Shown here piece after piece: positions 59,180 to 64,000 of a DNA stretch of 64,000 bases. Under the pieces are notes generated by a model. That model did no database searches. It was not told the origin of the DNA and worked only from the letters and a program-made list of their open reading frames with translations. The stretch covers positions 1,798,001 through 1,862,000 of the forward strand of contig NZ_JACHND010000001.1 of assembly GCF_014205275.1 (NCBI RefSeq), read 5' to 3'. The stretch is from Sphaerisporangium siamense. GTDB taxonomy: Bacteria; Actinomycetota; Actinomycetes; Streptosporangiales; Streptosporangiaceae. Numbering within the stretch: position 1 is the stretch's first letter; each line of letters opens with the position of its first letter. The position numbers and the translations under genes are program-made.

Positions 59180-60595
59180 GTGAGCACCGGACAGCCGCCG
59201 TACCCACGCGATGAGCCGGGGGGCAACGAGTCCTCCGGCTCCCCGTATGGGCAGCACAACGCAGATCGGTCGCTCCCCGGCGCCGATCCGGAGGTGACGG
59301 TCGTCCACCGTCCCCAGCCGACGTCGGAACACCCCAACCAGTCCAGCCAGTCCAACCAATCCAGCCAATACGGTCAGCAGTCCTACGGCCAGCAGGGTTA
59401 CGGGCAGTCGCAGTACGGCCAGGCCCAGCAGGGCTACGGCGAGCAGGGATACGGCCAGCAGAGCTCGGGCCAGCAGTACGGCCAGCAGCAGGGCTACGGG
59501 CAGCAGGGGTACGGGCAGTCCCAGGCGAGCTCGGGCTACGGCGACCAGGGGTACGGCCAGCAGCAGGGCTATGACCAGCAGCAGTCGTACGGTCAGTCCG
59601 GCCAGCAGGGCTACGGCGACCAGGGTTACGGCCAGCAGCAGGGTTATGGCCAGCAGGCGCAGTACGGGCAGCAGGGCCAGCAGGGCCAGCAGGGCCAGCA
59701 GGGTTACGGCCAGCAGTCCCAGTACGGCCAGCAGCAGGGCTACGGCGAGCAGGGCTACGGCCAGCAGCAGAGCCAGCAGGGTTACGGCCAGCAGCAGGGC
59801 TACGGCGAGCAGGGCTACGGCCAGCAGCAGAGCCAGCAGGGGCAGCAGGCTTACGGCCAGCAGTCCCAGTACGGGCAGCAGGGCCAGGATTACGGGCAGC
59901 AGGGTCAGTACGGCCAGGCCCAGCAGGGCTACGGCGAGCAGGGGTACGGCCAGCAGGCGCAGTACGCCCAGCCCGGTTACGGCCAGCAGCCCGGTTACTC
60001 CTCCCCGGGGTACGGCCAGCCGGGCTACCCGCAGACCTCGGGTGGCTACCAGCAGCCTTACGGCGTGGCGGGCGCGGTTCCCCCGGGCGCGCCGGCTCCC
60101 CTGGCCGAGTGGTGGCAGCGGCTCGTCGCCCGCATCATCGACGGCGTGATCCTGGCGATCCCCACCTTCATCCTCAGCGCCATCGTCACCGCGATCCTGG
60201 TCACCAGCGCGTCGGTCGACCCCTCCACGGGCCTCTCGGTCGTGGAGAGCGGCGTGTTCGTCGCCACGCTGGTGAGCGCGATCCTCGTCGGCGCCGCCTA
60301 CGTGGCGTACGAGTTCCTCATGCTCAAGCAGCGCGGCCAGACGCTGGGCAAGATCGCCATGGGCATCAAGGTCGTCCCGGTGGGCGGCGCGGTGGACTCG
60401 CGGCTCGGCACCGATGTCGTCGGCAAGCGGGCGATCGTCCTGATGGGCCCGCAGCTCATCCGGTGGATCCCCGTCGTCGGCTGGCTCACCAGCATCTTCG
60501 CCCTCGTGAACGTCCTGTGGCAGCTCTGGGACAAGCCGTTGCAGCAGTGCCTGCACGACAAGTTCGCGAACACGATCGTGATCAAGGTCAAGTAA
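59180..60595 (+). CDS. RDD family membrane protein with SYGQ-type low-complexity N-terminus
   Basis: 471 residues from a GTG with GAGGTGA upstream. Residues 50-300 are almost only Gln, Gly, Tyr and Ser, arranged as repeated [11 protein letters not shown] and GYGEQ units. The composition and [G/S]Y[G/S]Q pattern resemble the prion-like domains of FUS-family proteins. Residues 310-470 are an RDD domain: [22 protein letters not shown] with the Arg-Asp pair, two or three membrane helices, [18 protein letters not shown], and [17 protein letters not shown] at the end. RDD proteins have been linked to ion antiport and membrane organisation. The head should face the cytosol or wall depending on topology; there is no signal peptide. 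Followed by a strong terminator. Confidence 0.93.
   Translation: MSTGQPPYPRDEPGGNESSGSPYGQHNADRSLPGADPEVTVVHRPQPTSEHPNQSSQSNQSSQYGQQSYGQQGYGQSQYGQAQQGYGEQGYGQQSSGQQYGQQQGYGQQGYGQSQASSGYGDQGYGQQQGYDQQQSYGQSGQQGYGDQGYGQQQGYGQQAQYGQQGQQGQQGQQGYGQQSQYGQQQGYGEQGYGQQQSQQGYGQQQGYGEQGYGQQQSQQGQQAYGQQSQYGQQGQDYGQQGQYGQAQQGYGEQGYGQQAQYAQPGYGQQPGYSSPGYGQPGYPQTSGGYQQPYGVAGAVPPGAPAPLAEWWQRLVARIIDGVILAIPTFILSAIVTAILVTSASVDPSTGLSVVESGVFVATLVSAILVGAAYVAYEFLMLKQRGQTLGKIAMGIKVVPVGGAVDSRLGTDVVGKRAIVLMGPQLIRWIPVVGWLTSIFALVNVLWQLWDKPLQQCLHDKFANTIVIKVK
59335..60063 (+). repeat. in-frame tandem repeat region coding Gln/Gly/Tyr units
   Basis: DNA that encodes repeated Tyr-Gly-Gln-Gln and Gln-Gln-Gly-Tyr-Gly units, with TACGGCCAGCAG and CAGGGCTACGGC as common words. 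Codon choice varies slightly between units, so it is old enough to have diverged but still prone to slippage. Two long copies of the same block are visible around 59735-59775 and 59789-59829. Confidence 0.85.
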
Positions 60596-60619
60596 GAGTC
60601 GGGCAAGCGGATCACGTCC

Positions 60620-60646
60620 GGGGCCGGAGGCGCGTCCTCCGGCCCC
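60620..60646 (+). terminator. 11-bp hairpin after the RDD gene
   Basis: GGGGCCGGAGG at 60620-60630 pairs exactly with CCTCCGGCCCC at 60636-60646 over a five-base loop, 25 bases after the stop codon. Confidence 0.7.
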
Positions 60647-61743
60647 GACGCATGTCCGGAGATCTTCAGGGAAGTGCCGCGGGAGCGCCGGGTACAGGTG
60701 TCCGTCCCCGAATCGTGATGCCTGGCTTGGCGAATCGGTAACGGACAGACCTGTATGTGCGATAGGACCTTGCACGAACCAGAAACACCTTCGCTTGCCG
60801 CGAAAGGCGATGAGATGACCGCAGAACCGTCCCCGCCGGCCGGTCACCCCAACGTGCCCCACTTATCCCCCCGACAGGCCTACGGAGCCCCTCAGGGCTT
60901 CCCGTGTGGCCGCCCCCGTACCCGAGGCCTCCTGTCCCCTCCCGCGGGTGCCGCCATCGCACCCGCTTCCGTAGCACAAAGGCGCGGCGGATCGCCGCGC
61001 GGCCCGTCGAGGGCCACGTTCCCGGAAGCCACCGTGCCCTCCTGCGGCCGGCCCTGACGCCCGCCGGCCTTACTTCTCCCCCGCGATTCCCCGCCGGAAA
61101 GGCGGCGCCCGATCGCGTCCGATCGCGCGGCGCGCGCCCTGCGGCGGCGCCATTGCGTTCGGCGCGCATACCGCCTACGACTATGCGTCGCATTCCACGG
61201 GCCCCCCGGCTCCGGGAAGAAGGTGATGAAGATCCGTCTTGCCGGGATCGGCGGCGGCGCCCGCACGATTCCCCGGCGACGTGAAGCGCCCCGCCGACTT
61301 CCGCGTGGCGGCGCTTCTCCGCAGCATTCCCATGCGCGGATGGCCGGACTCACTTCGCCCTCGCGGCGGGGGTGCTAAAGAACGGACAAGCGGCCGCCTC
61401 CGGCGCCGCGCGGTACGACCGCCGGCGCCGTTGTCGTCATGGATCCTCGACGGGATCGGCATTATCGGCGCGGGCGGGCGTGTCGCGGGCGCGGTGTGCC
61501 TGTTTTCAGGGGATCGTCATTACGCGGGCATCCGGTAAGACGGCTGACGAGATCGGGAAAGCCCTGGAACGGTCCTTCGGGAGGCTTTGGGCGCCGCCCC
61601 GCAACCTGCCCTGACCTCCTGTGGGGATAGAGTCGGATCCTGACTCCCCGATCAGGCGACCGTGGCACAGGACCACGGGGCACCGTGTGACAATTAGCGT
61701 AGGGGACAGGTGAATGCCCGCCCCCCGCGTGGAGCGAGGATCA
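60647..61743. other. 1.1-kb region without a supportable gene
   Basis: Several short frames exist but none looks like a conserved protein. The best is an 80-codon frame from an ATG at 60815 with AAGG seven bases upstream; its first 30 residues (MTAEPSPPAGHPNVPHLSPR and on to a QAYGAPQGFP stretch) resemble the Pro-rich heads of actinomycete membrane proteins, but the rest turns into random Arg/Pro-rich sequence. It may be the remnant of a gene related to the upstream RDD family. The rest of the stretch shows no RNA family, operator or mobile element I can support. Confidence 0.45.
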
Positions 61744-61887
61744 ATGAGCGATGTATTGTCCGCCTTGATACCGCCCGGCGTAGTCGCTGCGGTGGTCATC
61801 GCAGCCGTCGTCAAGCTGATGCGTTCCGAAGCCGCGGGCCGGCGGGAGGCGGCGGAACCACAGGAGAAGTCCGAGCCTTCCGGCTGA
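61744..61887 (+). CDS. 47-residue membrane protein upstream of lsr2
   Basis: 47 residues: MSDVLSALIPPGVVAAVVIA, then AVVKLMRSEAAGRREAAEPQ, EKSEPSG. It has a short acidic N-terminus, one membrane helix at about 8-25, and a charged, Glu-rich cytosolic tail. A GAGG lies shortly before the ATG at 61744. Single-helix proteins of this size and style are common just before lsr2 in actinomycetes, and the good ribosome site and clean helix argue that it is real. No function is known; it could be a regulator or a membrane anchor. It is separated from lsr2 by a strong promoter, so it is not simply the first gene of that unit. Confidence 0.7.
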   Translation: MSDVLSALIPPGVVAAVVIAAVVKLMRSEAAGRREAAEPQEKSEPSG

Positions 61888-61936
61888 CCCTCGTGGGGCC
61901 CGGCCCGCCTTCCCTTCAATCGACACGGCTCTTGAA

Positions 61937-61965
61937 TTGTCAACAAGGGTTTGTGGGTATATGTT
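61937..61965 (+). promoter_or_regulatory. vegetative promoter of lsr2
   Basis: TTGTCA (61937-61942), 17 bases, then TATGTT (61960-61965). It lies in the most AT-rich stretch nearby, 41 bases before the start codon, where Lsr2 itself could bind. Confidence 0.7.
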
Positions 61966-62006
61966 TAGCTGGCGAATCGAACAATGCTCTGCGAAAGGAT
62001 TGCCAG

Positions 62007-62339
62007 ATGGCCACGCAGATCCAGAAGATACTCATCGACGACCTCGATGGCGGCGAGGCCAATCAGACTGTCTCCTTCGCGATTGATGGCTCCGCCTACG
62101 AGATAGACCTGAGCGACGAGAACGCCAAGAAGCTGCGCGACGCGCTGTCCGCTTTCGTCTCCGGTGCCCGTAAGGCCGAGGCCGCACCGGCGCGGGGCCG
62201 TAAGCGTGGTGGCGGGCAGCGGCCTTCGAGGGAAAAGAGTTCGGAGATCCGGGCCTGGGCCAAGGCCCACGGCATCTCCGTGAGTGAGCGCGGTCGTATT
62301 GCCTCCTCCGTGGTGGAGCAGTACGAAGCGGCACACTGA
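62007..62339 (+). CDS. lsr2: nucleoid-associated protein Lsr2
   Basis: 110 residues from an ATG with AAAGGA seven bases upstream. Lsr2 is the actinobacterial H-NS-like protein; it bridges DNA, prefers AT-rich sequence and silences foreign genes. The N-terminal dimerisation part begins QIQKILIDDLDGGEANQTVSFAIDG, a basic linker follows (RGRKRGGGQRPSREK), and the C-terminal DNA-binding part contains the minor-groove RGR at residues 95-97 in SERGRIASSVVEQYEA. The gene lies just before clpC, a conserved order. A strong hairpin follows the stop. Confidence 0.97.
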   Translation: MATQIQKILIDDLDGGEANQTVSFAIDGSAYEIDLSDENAKKLRDALSAFVSGARKAEAAPARGRKRGGGQRPSREKSSEIRAWAKAHGISVSERGRIASSVVEQYEAAH

Positions 62340-62357
62340 CGGCTGTTTGCGATCAGT

Positions 62358-62395
62358 CGGCCATGGCGGTGATCGGCCAATCACCGCCATGGCCG
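62358..62395 (+). terminator. 16-bp hairpin after lsr2
   Basis: CGGCCATGGCGGTGAT at 62358-62373 pairs exactly with ATCACCGCCATGGCCG at 62380-62395 over a six-base loop. Its strength and position directly after the stop indicate an efficient terminator for lsr2. Confidence 0.75.
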
Positions 62396-62471
62396 CATGA
62401 TCGTGTTAACCCTGAGAGTGATCGTCCGGCGCGTGCTCCAGGGGCCCACGGATATCCGTGATGTTAAACGT

Positions 62472-62489
62472 CGTTCGCTTCCGGCGTAG
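62472..62489 (+). promoter_or_regulatory. candidate ClgR box upstream of clpC
   Basis: CGTTCGCTTCCGGCGTAG matches 16 of 18 positions of the ClgR motif WNNWCGCYNANRGCGWWS. ClgR activates clpC and other protease genes in actinobacteria. It lies 160 bases before clpC in a 309-base gap that otherwise holds the lsr2 terminator and an AT-rich TATAGA at 62560-62565. Confidence 0.5.
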
Positions 62490-62648
62490 CGGGAACACGT
62501 GGCCCCCCAACAGTAGTTGGATGGAGCGTGAACGCCCTGCTGTCGGGGAACGTCTGGTGTATAGAGCGGTCACCGGTCGGGGCTAGCATGCGGATGCGGC
62601 GGGCCCGGATATCCCGAGCAGCCTGACCGCTCTGTGAGGAGCGACGAG

Positions 62649-64000
<1,352 letters not shown>

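Noticed and set aside
59335-60063. CRISPR array
   Set aside because: Repeats are in frame, without spacers of constant length, and code for a protein.
59141-60862. Minus-strand frame with Leu/Ala repeats opposite the RDD gene
   Set aside because: It is only the complement of the Gln/Gly/Tyr codon repeats; the sense frame has a start site, RDD domain and terminator.
61226-61378. Short frame starting MKIRLAGIGGGA
   Set aside because: The ribosome site is too close to the ATG and the sequence turns into Arg/Pro-rich text without any domain.

Overview
The window is a chromosomal stretch of a very G+C-rich actinomycete. The evidence is codon use strongly biased to G or C at third positions, frequent GTG/TTG starts, leaderless promoters (TANNNT six to seven bases before the start codon), an lsr2 gene, a two-domain geosmin synthase, a SAM-IV riboswitch, and the order tilS-hpt-ftsH-folE-folP-folB-folK-DUF3180-nuoD followed by panC-nadB/nadC-coaX and lsr2-clpC. 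By gene order and protein style a member of the Streptosporangiales is my best guess, but this is inference and no rRNA is present. No tRNA, rRNA, CRISPR array or intact insertion sequence was seen.

Left part (1-33.7 kb) is accessory and regulatory. It starts with a cut SMP-30/gluconolactonase gene, a decayed ABC permease remnant, and a pair of overlapping phosphotriesterase-family genes behind a 12-bp palindrome. A leaderless small gene follows, then a secreted choice-of-anchor I protein with a Pho-box-like upstream region, a large HTH/NB-ARC/TPR regulator, a small secreted protein, a PEP-mutase-family enzyme, proS, and a DUF2218-O-methyltransferase fusion. A translationally coupled tetR-ATPase-permease export operon has its own operator. 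Next come a truncated NAD(P)-binding pseudogene, a small secreted protein, geosmin synthase, a quinone-oxidoreductase-like gene facing an HxlR regulator, a second HxlR/NAD(P)-binding pair, a LysR regulator divergent from metE, a TetR/ABC-F pair, a lipoprotein, a saccharopine-dehydrogenase-like protein and a sigma-like protein fused to a membrane segment.

Right part (33.7-64 kb) is mostly housekeeping: ppa, dacB, a zinc metalloprotease, tilS, hpt, ftsH, the folate genes folE/folP/folB/folK, DUF3180, nuoD with a class V aminotransferase under a SAM-IV riboswitch, terC, a P450, a MidA-type methyltransferase, a DUF2520 protein, panC, a fused nadB-nadC gene, coaX, a LuxR-type regulator, an NlpC/P60 hydrolase under a c-di-AMP (ydaO-yuaA) riboswitch, an ArgA-type acetyltransferase, an RDD membrane protein with a long SYGQ-type low-complexity head, a 47-residue membrane protein, lsr2 and the start of clpC.

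The points most worth a second look are the SAM-IV unit that appears to co-transcribe a class V aminotransferase with a stand-alone nuoD, the prion-like RDD protein, the NadB-NadC fusion, the DUF2218-methyltransferase fusion, the sigma/anti-sigma-like single polypeptide, a five-unit 14-bp repeat array that carries the proS stop codon in every unit, and an inverted repeat overlapping the -35 box of the c-di-AMP riboswitch promoter.
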